Shown in pieces: positions 25,257 through 39,709 of a stretch of DNA of 64,000 nucleotides (the stretch's first letter is position 1; each line of letters starts with the position of its first letter). The notes under the pieces are model-generated. The model was given only the letters and a program-made list of their open reading frames with translations. It had not been told where the DNA came from and did not search any database. The stretch is from Triops longicaudatus (lineage: Eukaryota; Arthropoda; Branchiopoda; Notostraca; Triopsidae). The stretch is taken from positions 1-64,000 of the forward strand of contig JAGQDJ010000123.1 of assembly GCA_022885665.1 (NCBI GenBank), read 5' to 3'. A program made the translations under genes and the position numbers.

Positions 25257-28200
25257 CCCAGTACTTGGTATGTAGTACGTGCAGTACGGAAAGAACCATG
25301 CTTCGGTAAGGTCAGGAAAGGGAGGGGAGAGTGAGAGAAATGCAACAAAAACACTAGGATCAAGGATGCCAACTGGAAGTAAAGAAGTCACTAGCGGGCG
25401 TGGGAATTGATGCCGGTACTGCCACAAGCAGGTATAAGCAAGTTGGACGAGGGATGTAACTGTGGTAAAGGATCACGTGAGGAAGCCTGGCTAGGCAACG
25501 AGCAAGAGTGGATGACACCTCTGTAAGGTGCTGAACGCGAAGATCGGCGTGGGAAAGACACTCGGGGTGATTTTTTTTTTCTGGTGCATTACGTCTTGGG
25601 GAGTGCGACGTTCTGCCACTTGGAATACATGCACAGTCGAGCGTTCCAATCCTATTGTATGTGAATTTTGAGAGCTTGGAAAAGGTGTTCTGCTAAGTAT
25701 AGTAAATGAGGATGTAAGAGGTACCGGTAAGTAAGGTGGAGTAAGAATAATAAGGTTTAACTACGTGGTCTAAGATAAAAACGAAATATTGTTGTCTTGA
25801 ATTTCTTAGGGTGCCGAATTTCTGGAATTCTTCTGAAGCTGGACGAAGTTTCACAGAACCTTAAAATAGACAGAGACAAGAGAAAATTTGTCTTTTTCGT
25901 TGGAAGTGGAGAACAAGACACTTGAATGATCTTGCTTCCGTAGTTATTTTACAGCCCTGAAATTCCATTGTAATTGTAAACACTAAAATTTAATTTTACC
26001 GATTGTACAGTTGCTAACCTTCGTAACCACCTTGTTTTGTTTGAGTAATAGGTCCCAAAGCGAAAAAGGCAGTAGAACTTGATGAAAAGATCATCTAAAG
26101 ACCATTTCACACCGATTGACTTTTAATATCTATTTGATTTTAGCTCACTCTCGAAAGGTATTGACAAGGGATGCTGAGACTTTTGGGGGCGTCAGGTCAA
26201 AACGTTGGCAAGCTTTAGATCCCTTTGTGTTGACCTCGCTAGGGGGTCTCTTCTATATTTCCTGGTCGGGGGGCTCGCTTCGGAATCACACAGATAGATA
26301 CATACATATACACATACCGATCCCTCCATGAAACCGGGGTTGAGTTGCGAAGTTGGGGGTCTCCATTTCTATTGTGTCATTGTTATGCCGGTGATCCACG
26401 AGCCAACATGGGTAACATGGGTGCGCGCAGTGTTTAAAGCTCATCGAGGGGGAGCGATGGCTCCTCTTCTCTGTAAGCTAAGCGATATTGAAGTCGTCGG
26501 CAAACAACTTAAAACTGACACACACGCACTGAAATGTTAGGACAAGAGCTCAAAGCGCGCGTGAGGAAGAGTCAGAGTCGTTCTCACGGAAGACACATAG
26601 CCGAAAACGATAGACAGACCGAAGAAGAATCATTGAAATGCGTAAGAGCAAGAAGATGACATCTTACCCCCTCTCTTTTACTCATTCCGGCCCTTTTTCG
26701 GTGCTTCAGTCAACATGAAGGCACGTGGCTGGTTTTCGAACAACTTTTTGACCAAGCTGAACCAAGAGTCAACGATATGCTTCCCTATGTGTGAGTTGGG
26801 TCTGTCAGTCCCAACGCGAGAAAGCACATGCCCACATATGAGCTGTCGAGCACCATGCCAGCCAAAGGCCAACTTGATGACAACTACTTGAGAAAGCGAG
26901 TGGGTTACTTTTCCGAAGAGGTACAGTTGTTTCTCAAGAGTGACCGCCATTTGATGTCTCTTGAGACAAGGGGTGTCGGTTTCACACCTTTTTAAGCGTT
27001 TTTGAGGTCTACGGACTCCTTTTATTGAACGAATTTCCTGCTTTTCATAGCAAACACTTGAATCTGCTCCTTACTGATTTTAGACCGTTAAAAAGACTTA
27101 GCAACAGAAAATTTACAATCAGTTATTTGATTTGAGCGTTCTTTGTTACCTCCATTATATAGTCTTCAAGTACATGTATATAGATGTAATTATTGCAGAT
27201 TTATGGGTGTACACACACTGTGAATCAAATTGGGTTGTGACATCAAGATCGTACACTGCCATATACTTTATTAATCTGCCGTAACTTTATCATTGGGGCC
27301 GTTCTAACAACGAACAGGAACGAAGATGAAAACCGTTTATAGACATCGTTTGCTAATAACTTTAAGACATGAAGCTGGCTAACTGTTAATCTGACCGCGG
27401 TCGCATTTCCATGTAAGCCAATACATATCCTGCTGGGAGTAGTTGTTACGACGTTAGTTTTTGAATTTTTAACCAGTTCGTTGAACAGTAGAGACTAGCC
27501 ACAACGAGCCCTTTTCCAGTAGATCGTTTGCCATATGTAGTTAAAACGTAACGGGTTATGTACATGTGCATAGAAACAATACCTGGTTTAACGGACGAAA
27601 AACGTACACGTAACAAATAACATCCAAGCAATTTTCCTATCCAAACATATTCATATTATATTTTTCATGCTATACATACTTAACTTTATCAGAGAATGTC
27701 AATGCCAGCAAATATCAAGAGACTCACGATGAACTGAAAAAAATCTTGTTACTGTAGATTTCATTGTAGCGAAATTTATGCCTTTGGGTTTGATTTCATT
27801 CCTTTGATTGCTTCATGTGTTAATTTGAAAAGCTGGTTCTGTTGTAACCTGTAGCGTATCACGGATTGTGTTTCGCAGACGTGGAATGGTTTGGAGGTTT
27901 CTGGGGGGAGGCGGGAGGGTAGTTTCTAAGACTTTGTGATTTCTCTTGTCTTTCCCGTTATAAAATAAAAATTTCGGAGGTGGGAAAGCACAGTATCCTC
28001 CCTGGTTATGGCGGTGGTTGTAAAATATAACAAATTTTAATTGTGATGAGTTACTGCACAAGTCCGAATAGTTCGGCGGATCATTGATGGCAGGTGTGTT
28101 TTTGCGCGTCTCCTGAATCCTGAGTGATTAGGCCGTGAAGTCCTAGTGGACGACTAAAGCACATGTAAATCCAAGTTAAGTTGTAACTGGTTAAAACCCC

Positions 28201-31200
28201 GCTCAAACGGCTAATCTCTAATGGCGAATTACATGTTTGTTTTTATGTATTATTCTGTTTATGTAGGCTATTTTACAGTAAATATAAACCACTGTACCGC
28301 CTAAAGCTCCCCGGTAAAACAGGGAAAGCTTATCATCTCAAAGCGTTCAGGCTTTATGTTAAAATTGTTTATTGGTGAATTGCATGGTTATATTTTCGGG
28401 TCAGTTTTGAGAAATTGTGAGTCCAGTTCTAACATTTTGGCACTAAACTTCGTTCTATGAAAGCCCACACTTGGTGCGTCATATTTTGCCACATCGCAAA
28501 GCACAAAAAAGTTGAAATCTTCATTCTACTGAAGCAACCGAAAAGAAAACTTTTTTTTTCAAATAAGTACATGGTCTTGTAGTGTGGATCGCTTGTTACG
28601 CTACTGACAAAAGCTTTTTACAAAAATCTTACTATCGCAAAAACACCCGAAAATTTACTATGTAATTCGCCCATGAGGAGATCAGCTTCACCGGGGCCTT
28701 TACTAGCCATGTGAATGGCGGTGACAGTTAAAGCTTTAGTTTGTAATTTAATATGAACTAATGCAGTTCACGTTATTAACAACAATATTTGTATGGAAAA
28801 CGAAATGTGCTTACAGTAGAATATAAAACGATGTGGATTCAAAATTCTGGAATAGCGCTTAAATAATAAGCGGTTTTTGTCAAATTTGTTGAGTTATTCA
28901 ACATGTATTTCTCCTGTAGAAACGGGTGGAGTGCATAGGAGCTCGAAAAAACGACGAAGACACTGAATAGGCTACAACTCGTGTATACCTTTTATGAACA
29001 GAACTTGCAAAACCGCCAGAAATTAACTGGCACCTATATTGAGTGGGAAATGGTATGTGTAGTGTGTTTCACACACTTCGGCAACATAAATGGCGGTAGA
29101 GTATCATTGAGACTTAATGCATGTGAAAGTAGTACATTAATTGTCCAACAATGCATGTTCCCAGCCAAAAATTTGCATTTCCATCCCTGGGAACCTTCTC
29201 TCCCTTCACTTTCTTCTGTTGGAAGTTTTCATTAAGGCAAAGGACCTCATCAATGCCCCTTGCCCCCATTTGACCCCCTTTTTTCAACCGAAGTCGTAGT
29301 TTCGTTTAACCCTGCAAGTCGTTACCGTTTTGTTCTTAGGAAGCTTAGGACTCGCTAAACAGCCTATGAAACAAAGTCATTGTCGCTTGGGCCCTTTGAT
29401 CTTATGCAAACGGGGTGCTAAGAGTTAACTGCACACACGTGTGGCGGTCGTATCAGTCGTACGTGTGTATGGGATACGCTAGTCTTCCGTGATACTGCAC
29501 TATAATATGTACTGCGTACTATATACCGAGTGCAACGTGTAAAATTTCTATCTAACCGCGGCACGTGACTCGAGGGTGGACAAGGAGAGGGGGTGTCGCC
29601 ACTATCACCACAGATTCTTGTAAGGGGGCAATATGTGCAAGAGCAATACGTTCTGCGTCTAATAAAATCTCAGAATGCTCTTATTCCCTTTTCAACCCCA
29701 CTGTCACCCTCCATGAAGCGTGCAATAAAGGTATTGTCGCTGTATACACCTCTTCTTCATCCGTTTAGAACTGTTAATGTATATATCTCAGTTTTCGGGG
29801 GAGAAAAGGAAGCGAATTAACGTAAGAATATCGAATGACCTCCCTTTGTGATTTTTAATCAGCTTTGACGGAGTAAGGATATCAAGGTGACATGATCCGT
29901 TTTAGAAAGGAGAGTTGCAGTTACCCCCTCTGTCTGTGGGTTGAAACAACAGGTGAGCAGGTGCTTGAATAATCTTTTTTCGCTCTTTTAAGGGGAGATG
30001 ACAGGGGGAAGGTTGCGCTTGGATTTTGGGTATAAGTTTGAAAAGACGGAAAGTTGAGAGGGGTGGGGGTGGAGGGGGTTAGCACACGTGTGCTGCGCTT
30101 TTTGTTGCAGGCAGTGATGATCCGGGGGATGTTATGCTTTGATCCGATTGACGCTGTCACAACACATGGCTAGCAGTATCCCGTTTAGACACGGATCGAG
30201 AAACAAGAACCAATCATCTCCTCTCAGAAAAGATGCTAGAGTTGGGTTGAAAATTCTCCCCCCAACCCTGGCCCGGTGTTTTGTGAAATACGGAGGAGAC
30301 AACAAGCGCGAACTCACCCCCAAGGGGGGGGGGGCGGGGGGCTTTGTTGATCTGCAATTGAATGTAAGCTCAAGTTTCTATTTGGATGCGGACACGTGGC
30401 TTCAATATTGCCGAACGGCTGCCGAACTATTGCCGAAAGGAAAATTGAGTACTTTTTTTCAGGAACATTATTTCACTGACAGGGTTGATAATTAGCAAAG
30501 GTGGGATTGCGAAACGCAATACGAAGCTAAGTTGAAGGAGTTAACGATAAGAAAAAATAGAAAATAAAACTACATGAAAAAACAATTTAAAATTAAACAA
30601 GTTCACTTCCAGGTACAGACTTTACATTTGCTGCTGTCTAAAAAGATTTGAACCTTGACGCCGTTGTATTCTTTTTATTTGCACTTTTATCATTGATATT
30701 TCAGTACATCGATTATTCGTTATTGATATTTAATAATTGGGACACAATATCGCATTTAAGGGGGCTAGGGATCCCCTCTGAATCTTAAGTTAGCACAAAT
30801 GTTGATTAGAATGAATTATCTTTGGTAAGTGAAGTTTACGACGCTTTCAAACCGAAAGATCATAAATGTGTCGGAAAGAAGAAAGGTCAAGTTCATTTTG
30901 TATAACTCAGCAAGCGCAACTGAAGAAGACAATGAAAACAAGTGTGGGACTTTTTCCGTTAATAAATAACTTTTTAATCTGTTACTTACTAACAATACAA
31001 TTGAAAGCATCTTGTACTGACTTGTTTTTTACTTTCCTAGTATAACAATTTCCCAAGCTGTTTCGGTATCTGAAAAAATAAAGGTAGCAATAAAAGGGCT
31101 TTCAATTGATTGGTTTTTAAAGAAACTACTTTCCATAAGGAAAACTGTACCTCCGCTACGGTGCACGATACCGTGTTAGCTTTAACCACAAATATCGCCC

Positions 31201-33354
31201 AAACGGGGTATCATCATTCTTCATGCTCATCCCAGTGATCCGTATCGCAGGTCCCATGGTGTGAAAAACATTGTACTAAGTAAATATTGACTTACGGGGG
31301 TAAGCAGGTGTGGTGCAGCTCTAGTAGTTAAAAAAAGGGGAAAACCGTGAGAAAGAAGAGGATAACAGAGTGAACGGTAAACTTATAAAATGGACAAATA
31401 AATTCTTTCCCTTCAGAAAAAAACTAACAATGCAGCGTTTTCGGTCAAGTGTGCTCCATTTCTAGTGCCGTCCTGATAGCAACTGATAACTTTTATCCCC
31501 CCCCCCCCCACTACCACCACCACCTATGGCAATAAAATAAGAAATTCTCCTATACTCAATACACCCGAAAAAAAAAAATAAGCAAACATTCCTAAGAATG
31601 CTTTCTTCGTTGAAAAATCACAGGAGAAGCTTTGTGTTCGGAAGAAATCTGTTCAGGCTTGTATAATTTTATTTCATTTTTATTTCATTTTTATTTGAAT
31701 TGCACTATATAAAACTGTATTGACTAATATAAATTAACATTCGAGTCAGAATAACTCATATTAAGCAATACTAGTAGAAATATCACTTGTGAGCGCTTAA
31801 AAGACTTGTAAAGTGAAAAAAATTTTCTAGAGAGTTAAAGTTAGCTTAAGAGGGCTGGCAGCTCATTGGCCCAGAGCAAGGGGCGTGGCCCGTATCCAAT
31901 AACGGCGAAGAGAGAAAGCGCTGAGGAGGCGAAGAAGGAAGAAGCACTTGTCCCGTACGACGCGCCCTGCGTTTATTAAATCCTGGACCTCTTTCTACGA
32001 CGTCCCCTTTTCACCCCTCCCGACGCCCTTTTTGTACCCCTGGTCACCCACCCAACCCGCCTTACGACCGACATGGCAACATGGTTCATATATATCTCCT
32101 TTTCTCTCGCGTGCTCTGGACGAGACGAAAAGCCAACAAGCTCCGGGCCTTCCTGGCGTAACAAAGCTTTCTGTCTGACTCCCTCCCCAAGCTGTTGACA
32201 GCCAACAAGTCAACGCAAACACAAGAGTGGCTACTCTACCCAGCTTCCACGGAAACGTACTGTAGCGTACTTTACCTACATCACTGTAGAAAACTGTCAA
32301 TATACTCGGTAGAATGCCAACTATAGTGTAATAAAACCATGCATTTATTTTATCACGAACTCGGTGAGAGCGGATGTTCGTTGCCATATCCTTACATGTT
32401 TGAACTTAGTCTTTCTATAAAATATGTTTTATTTACAAGTGTCACTCGTACAAGTTACAGATGTTTCCACGTCATTCACTAGAATATTCATATAGAGGAA
32501 ATGTGCATTATCTGACTCCAATTAAGCAACAAAGTCGTAAGAAATAGAATAGAATGGTTATTGTTACTTGAACGTCAGCAGCTTTATTTCATTTGTTAAG
32601 TTCTTTTCTTGTGGATTTCAACGTTAAGAAACTAACTTAAACCTGATTTCAGCTAAACAAAAACTAACCAGACGTGGCCAAACTGACTGAAAACTAGTAC
32701 TTTTCAGTTAAACCCTTTCGATTTGTTTGTTTCCCATCCTAGCTTAACTTGGGTGACCAAATTACATTGGGCCGAAAAGGGGACATCGCGATAACGTAGC
32801 CGAGACATGATTTGTTACAAAGAGTTTTAAGGTTTTCTTTTCGGGAACTGAATTGAAAATGTTGGGTAGACATGAATAGATTCTTTCATTGCAGTGATTT
32901 AAATAAGTAGTCTGCAGCATAAGCACCTCAAATATTTAGGGTCTATTTTAAACGGAAATGATAGTTAAGGCAAGCGTATTGTAGCATACGTGAATGGGAG
33001 AAACACAAGATGGCTTGTGCATTATTTCGAAAACGCAGCTAAAATAGTCCAGGAAACTTACGACTGTAAAGTACTGCGTCAGCTATTGGATGCGTTGAGG
33101 TTGCGATTTTTCGAAGATGGATTGATTAATATACTAAAGTGCGCCAATATCTTTACTATGTTTCGTAAATGATCAATGTCAACTCTTGCTACGTCACCAC
33201 ACCAGTCTGCTTCAGAGCAAACTTCAGTATAAAACTCAGACAAGCCTTTTGGCAGGGATTGCTCACAAAGTCCAAGTCGTGTTGAAGACTTTGAAGACAA
33301 CTTGAGGACGGCTCTTCTGAATTTTGAGATTTTACCAACAACAATTACCATATA

Positions 33355-33535
33355 CAGTAAATTCCCGCCATAGCGTACATCGGTTATGAAGAATAATAGG
33401 CTATTGCGTACAAGTCCACATATCCCAGTGAAACGAAAGTATTTATTCTGATACTATCACGTGCAATCGGCTCTAACGGACACATTATCCTTCCCCCTGC
33501 GCGTGCGTTATAGCGAGATTTTTACTAGACAAAAA
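33355..33535. mobile_element. Tigger/pogo-like MITE, copy 2 (short)
   Basis: The left end is TA-CAGTAAATTCCCGCCATAG. The right end, reversed, is AGTAAAAATCTCGCTATAAC. The ends match the copies at 2890 and 55621, and TA flanks both ends. The copy is about 181 bp, so it is internally deleted. Confidence 0.65.
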
Positions 33536-34860
33536 TCTTGAGTTGATTTGATTGAGAAATTTTGGAACGTTGAACCCAAGCCCTGCATGAATTTTGGTTC
33601 ATTTTCTTAAATTAACCTAAGAATTTCTAGAAAAACGGTGACATTAAAATCAGACGTTTAAACAAAACTTCATTGTCGCAAGTCTTCTTGTAGAGTGTTG
33701 ATCTTTTCGTTGTTTCTCAATCTTGATAAATATCTTCGGATGTTCGGTTCATTATGCGTCTAGAACTCTATTATGTATACATTCTGAAGATTTCTGCTTC
33801 ATTTCAGTAGTTAACGCACTCTTTTCTGCATTTTCGAGCCCATCAGTAATTAACAAACTAGACCATGATTAAATAAATTAACTAAATTAAAAGTAAAGGA
33901 AAAACTAAATAGCAGTGTCCGAGTGCTTACAAAGTAATTAGTGGAATTCATGCTGAATTTTATTTTACCTTCCTCACCAATTACAGTAAAGTCTTTGCAT
34001 AGAAATCTTTTTATTAAAAAATATGCAACCGTAAAATTTCTTCGCCTTCCTTTCGTCGAGAGCATGAACCGTACTGGTGCATGTGCTGTGTGCGAATAAA
34101 AGTGCTTAACCCAGTGCGAGTAAAACCGCATTCGTGTATTCTACAGAAAACAAAGTAACATGATTACATGCGTTCATTAGTTAAAATGTGAGAGACTGTC
34201 GATGCCACATTTGTATTGTTTGAGGCTGATTTATATACGAGTGAAAAGAGCTTAGTTGTAATGTAGTAAGGCGCGTGGTACGCAAAAGTACCGGGAGAAC
34301 GGGAAAGATGACGTAGGTAATCTGGAATGTGAAGCGAACAGTGTAGGACACGGGCCGCTTTCTGGAATGCGTACAATTAAATTCTTCTTGGGGGTAAAAG
34401 AGGGTGTCGGGGGTGACGGTAGTAGCATAGGGTAGCTAGCGTAGGGTGCAAGAGGGAGAAACTATTGGTTTGGTTTTTTATTAATTTCTGCTTGTTCGAA
34501 CGAAAGGGAACACAGGTGGAGGTGATGATCGGCGTAACCGAGCTTGAAACACGCATTAATGAAAAAGAAAAGACTGCATCGACGTTAAAAAAGAAGGGGG
34601 TGGGGAGATAAAGGGGGGACAAGAATAAGTGTCAACTAGGAATGGAGGGGGAATGATGGATGCAAAAAGATTGGCAATTCCTTGTAACGAGCTAATGACC
34701 TTAGAGGTTTAAGCCTTGTTTGCTGTTGAGTACCTTTTCATTGTTGAACGTTTCGTGATTCTTATTGATTAATTTATTGTGTCTTTTTTGGGGAAAGTTT
34801 TTTGTTGTTTGCTACCATGATTATCTTGAGGCGTTCGGGAAGCAAAGGATAAGATGAGAA

Positions 34861-34911
34861 GGCCCGATCCGGATGGGATCAATACGTGCTTACGCACGTC
34901 TGGCTTGGGCC
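34861..34911. other. Compact multi-helix RNA/DNA secondary-structure candidate
   Basis: GGCCC (34861-34865) pairs with GGGCC (34907-34911). Between them are GATCC/GGATC (34866-34870 with 34876-34880) and ACGTGC/GCACGT (34884-34889 with 34894-34899). Together they give a closed outer stem with two internal hairpins. The segment is GC-rich against an AT-rich background. No known RNA family was recognised. Confidence 0.35.
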
Positions 34912-35953
34912 AGAGGCAAAAGTTCTTCCGGAAGCAATTCAGGTGATATCAGGACTGGAATAAGGAAAGGAATAATAAAAGCGTCGCGGTGAGCCGACTT
35001 AAGTTTTATGTACGGAATTCAGAATGACTTGGAATAATTTACATTTTTATTAATTATATTGCTCAATACGTGTAATATAAACTATATGTTCAATATAAGT
35101 AAAACGATTGAGTTGGTCAAGCACTGCGTTAAAATAGAGTGCGTTTAAGTTGTTTACTTCGGCTTAAAATGAATTCAAGGTTTTGACACAGCATTAAATG
35201 TACGAAAAATGATACGGAAAAATACATGCATTGCTACAGAACGTATCATCATTATAATACAAAATATGTTCTGTGATCTACTTTCAAAGGAACAAAGTGA
35301 TTAAAACGAAAAGAATGATTATATTTTTCTTTTGGACAGACTTTGACGTTGAAAAGTAGACCACAAAATAGCTTAAACTGACTTGATTTGAAAACCTTAC
35401 AAGGTCTTATAGGTATACTTGTGAAGAAGTTTTTAAAATAAAAATCGTGCAATCGAACTAGACTAAAGTTAGACAAGGATTTCATTTGATTCGAGTATAT
35501 TTCCTTGGTTTGTCAAGGACTGGTGGCATCTCCATAAGTACTCCTGACATCGTCACAGAATCTCTCTGATTGTTGATTTTCAAAATACTTATGTCGCAAT
35601 TCCTTTGATTTTTTAATATTTCACAAATTCTGTTTAGACAACGCCAAGGTAGACTTCTTTGTCTCCTCGTAGCCAATGTCCAAGTAAAGAGAATAGTATT
35701 TGAAGTCAGCAAAAAGAGAGAGTCCAGATATGGAAAACGAGGAGCAAGTACCCGACAATGAATTGAGTTCACTCACTGGAGTTTTTTATGTCTAACCTAC
35801 AAGTGACGCTATCCGATTAGCTAATTAAACGAAGGTCGAATAAAATAATCAATTTACATTTTCTTACGAAAAACCACGGAAAATGCTCAGGTAATCAAGA
35901 AGTAAACTCAGTACGCCGAAACATGTACAATTAAGTCACATAATAGCCAATAA

Positions 35954-35990
35954 ATAAACTTCATCGCGATGAAGTCGCGATGAAGTTTAT
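35954..35990. repeat. Perfect stem-loop, 16-bp arms, 5-base loop
   Basis: ATAAACTTCATCGCGA and TCGCGATGAAGTTTAT are exact complements around TGAAG. There is no T-run or gene next to it that would make it a terminator or histone-type 3' end. Confidence 0.85.
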
Positions 35991-37490
35991 AGCTCTGTTA
36001 TACCTGCCGTTCTATTGTGCAATGTGTCATAACTACGTCCTATGAATATTTCAACACCTAAATGCATCAGGTAATCGAAAAATGTCGAAATCGAAAAGTG
36101 GTTGTGTAGTTTTTTAGCTGTTTCACTGTTAAGGAGAGGAAGGTACACCTTGCTTGTAGCAAATATAATCCCTTCGAGGAAGGTTGTAATATTGCTGAAA
36201 TTGCTCCCTGGGGGAGAAAAAGTTTGGTACAGGCAGCAGCTCGTGTTCTTCCTTTCTTTCTTTTATTAGTAATTGATTCCCGGCGTTGAACCGTTTCCTT
36301 CGAACAAAAGAAGCTTACAACATTACGGGCGTGTTTCTCTTTGGCTTGGCAAAGAAAAAGAACCGGGAGTTCGGAAGGGAGGAGCAGGGATAAGGGAGAG
36401 CGGGCTGGAATAGGCGTGAAATGACGGAGCTGTTCCGCCCATTGAGCTGCTAATGACTGTGTCGAGGCGCACGTGTGCTTCCATTTGCATAAACACAACG
36501 GCGACTATACTGTAGTGTACTCTACTTCTAACAACCTCTCCCTCTACTCCCCCTCACCCACCCCCACATGAAAGTAAAAACTTGAAAGACAAAACAGCTT
36601 GCAAATGGATTACCGTCAAAGAAACATTGCGTAAACAACGTGGTAGCAAAGCTCTATGAGGCCAAGCCACGAGAGGCACCACCGCCACGATTTTGCTGTA
36701 AAGGTTGACAGAATACCGAGGGCAGTTGAAACAAACAATACTGAAACAAATAAAACAGTTAACATTTCTCGGTCTGTAAAAAAGCTAAAGCATAATTATA
36801 GAATGGATTTGACAGTGAAAAACGTTTAAATGAAAAGGAAACTGCATGTGTTTAATAAAGTAAAACAGTTGCTCTACTTTCTTGTCAATGCTTTGCTGGT
36901 ACTTGTATTCTGTAAATAACTTACTGCAATCGATGAATATTCTGAATAATTTGATGAAAATATCTTTAAAGGAAAGACTAACTTTCACACCAATATATGA
37001 AAGTTTCAGCGTTCAGTTCTTGTAGCGATTTTAAACGAACACTGAAATGAAGAAGCAACGTTAAAGACGAAAGAAACGAAGCCACGATTGTTCGAGTGTG
37101 TGAACTCTGCATTCAGTATGGAGATGCGTAGATGATGCCATAATTGTTAAAGAAAACACGACTGCACTTCGACTACACGACATACGACTGCACTTCGCTA
37201 TTTCAGGCATTTCTTGTGATCATTTACGTTTCCAAAATCTTTACTGTACGTAGAATGCTGTGACAATTCCTTATGCCGCGCCCACAAAAATATAATGATA
37301 AATAACTCCATCTTTAGGAGGAAATTACTTCCAGTGCATTACTGAATTACAAAATTAAGAGAATAACTATACTACGAAACAGTACAACAGAACTTGTTTA
37401 TTAGGTCTTTCTTGTTTCCAGATCGATTTTTCTTTAAAAGACACTTGAAAAAAAAACTTGAAAAAATAATAATAACAATAATTCGACATA

Positions 37491-39673
37491 TTAAATGACA
37501 AGCTTGGGAGGAGTTATAAAGTAAACCGCATTGGAAACGATATTAGGAGGACACCCTGCGTTATTCGGTAGCTCTTGCCGCGTTCTTTCAACCCCGGGAG
37601 AGAACTTCTGAACCCCACCAAAAACCACCAGCTCGCCGCGCCCATGAATAAGCGAGTACAGCACAGCCTCTTCCGGCGCTGACGGTACTGGCGCAGTTTG
37701 CGCCGACGCCAGCCACCGGACGCGTTTTTCTACCAGTACGGTACTAATATCCAGTACATAGAGCACCATCGCGTTAAGAGGCGGGGTCAAAGGAGGCGTT
37801 ATCACCGGCGCAGGTACTGGGTGCGGTTTTACTGCCTTGTGACGACCAAGACTTTGAATACGCTCTTCCATCCTTTTGAGACACTCTAACCGCCGTTGCC
37901 GGTTCTCTGACGCATTCGGCCGTATCGAGGGACGCGGATAAGTAGGTGGAGCTAAAGGTACAGATGGCCTCCCACCTCCTGAGCGGTAACTTTCCGGTTC
38001 CGAGTCAGAACTCGAACTCGAGGGGGCGGGACGTCGCCTGAGCACGCCCTTGCGACCGTTCACGTGCGGCTCGTCGGCTGGTACCGGTTCTGGATCACTG
38101 GCACTAAAAATAATAAACTAATCCATAAACAAAACATCTCAAATACAATAAGTTAAGCAATGTAAAATTAACTAAAAAATGTAAAAAATATTTATAAAAT
38201 ATGAAAATGAAAAGAGATTTAAAGATAGCATAAATAACACAATTAAACACTATAGTGACGAAAGCTTAACAATCAATGTATTAATCCAAAACTGTATAAT
38301 TGTTCCGAAAGCCACAAGCTTCGAACAAAAAATAAGCCAAAATAATGAATCACTGAACACTAAATATTTTGTTTAGAAATTCAGAACAATTGTGAAGAAT
38401 GCAAAAAGAAAGCAGAATTACTTCAGTTTTGGTGTTTCCACGGGTGGAACCCATATTCCACGTCCTCGGATGACAGCAGACATGTTGATGGGTGAATTAT
38501 AGTTCAAATGGTTGACATTTTGATGATTTTTCGCTTTGGCCAGTAATACAACGCGGTTGTACACCAAACAAGCCGGTGAACACCATATCCGCGTAGGCGC
38601 GTGGTCGGGATCTTCTATAGTTAAAGGAATCCACTGCCAAACGGCTCCGCGCAATTCCAGGAGCCACGCGTCGTTTAATACTTTGTTAGGGCCACCGCAA
38701 CCACCTGTGAAAAAAATAATATTAAAGTAAAGAATCACAGAAAAGTCACAATAACTGCAAAACAAGAAAATCTGGATCCAAAAGTGAAAAATGATACGAC
38801 GAAATGACAATTTAAAAAATTGGAAACGCGTAAAAACAGCGAATATTTTTTTAAAGAAAAGCTTGAAAGACACAAGGGAAGGGAAAAGCCAAAACTAAGC
38901 GTATTCAACGCTAAACTACTAACTTATTCGGAAATCGGACTTACCGAGAATGAGAAGATGCTCATCATCGATGAAAATCTGCGACTGGCCGTACCGGCCG
39001 TACGGTTTGGGTTCAGGACTAGTACTTTGTAGCTGCCATGTGTCTTTCTCCATGTCATAACACCACACGTCACTGGTTGCGACAGAGATACGCATTTATG
39101 TAGACTCGAAAGGATATAATTTCAATTGTTAACTCTTTTTAAGCATCTTACTTGCTCGGCGGGCGGTGCGAGCTCCGGATACCACCGAAAACCACCATTA
39201 GATGGCGATGGACGGTGGCGGAGTGGCCAGCTAAATGAGGAGGGGCAGGGTGACATTCGTGAACGTTCCATCGGTTAGTAACCGTGCAGTAAGTATGAAG
39301 TTGATTAAACAGATGAACCGACTGATGAAGAAAATGGACGAAAATATCCACAATAAAAAATAACAAAATTTGTTAACTGAAAGTAACATCTGCGTCATTG
39401 GGAATCTACACGCCCCTGAGGGTACACAAAAGGCACACATAACTGCTAGTTAGGTGGACTGACTTCGTATCCGTATTATTATAGCCCCTAACTTAAACGT
39501 TAAAAAAAAATACTTATGAATAAATATTTTTTACGGAAAGAAGACCCTAACGCTCCCAACGAGCTTAAAGAAAAAAAAAAAAAAAAAAAAAATACAGAAC
39601 AGATTGGAAAGGTCTATTACATTACTCGTTTTAACTCGATGTCGCATGCACAAAGCATTGCATCGATGCATCA

Positions 39674-39709
<36 letters not shown>

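Larger units (their letters stand above)
20870..37490. other. 16.6-kb gene-poor interval between LMX1 and FBXO42
   Basis: I find no protein-coding gene here; open frames are at most about 143 codons and show no family similarity. The upstream LMX1 exon, if any, and LMX1 cis-regulatory elements would lie in this interval. Contents noted separately are a 48-bp palindrome (22829-22876), a Tigger-like MITE (33355-33535), a multi-helix candidate (34861-34911) and a stem-loop (35954-35990). A GC-richer stretch with an inverted CCAAT box (ATTGG) near 22083-22130 could be a promoter. Confidence 0.5.

Noticed and set aside
33079..33351. 90-codon minus-strand frame next to a MITE, considered as a transposase piece
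   Set aside because: No recognisable transposase motif; the MITE is too short to encode one.
36067..36498. 143-codon minus-strand open frame
   Set aside because: No domain, no similarity I recognise, low-complexity composition and no supporting splice context; most likely chance.
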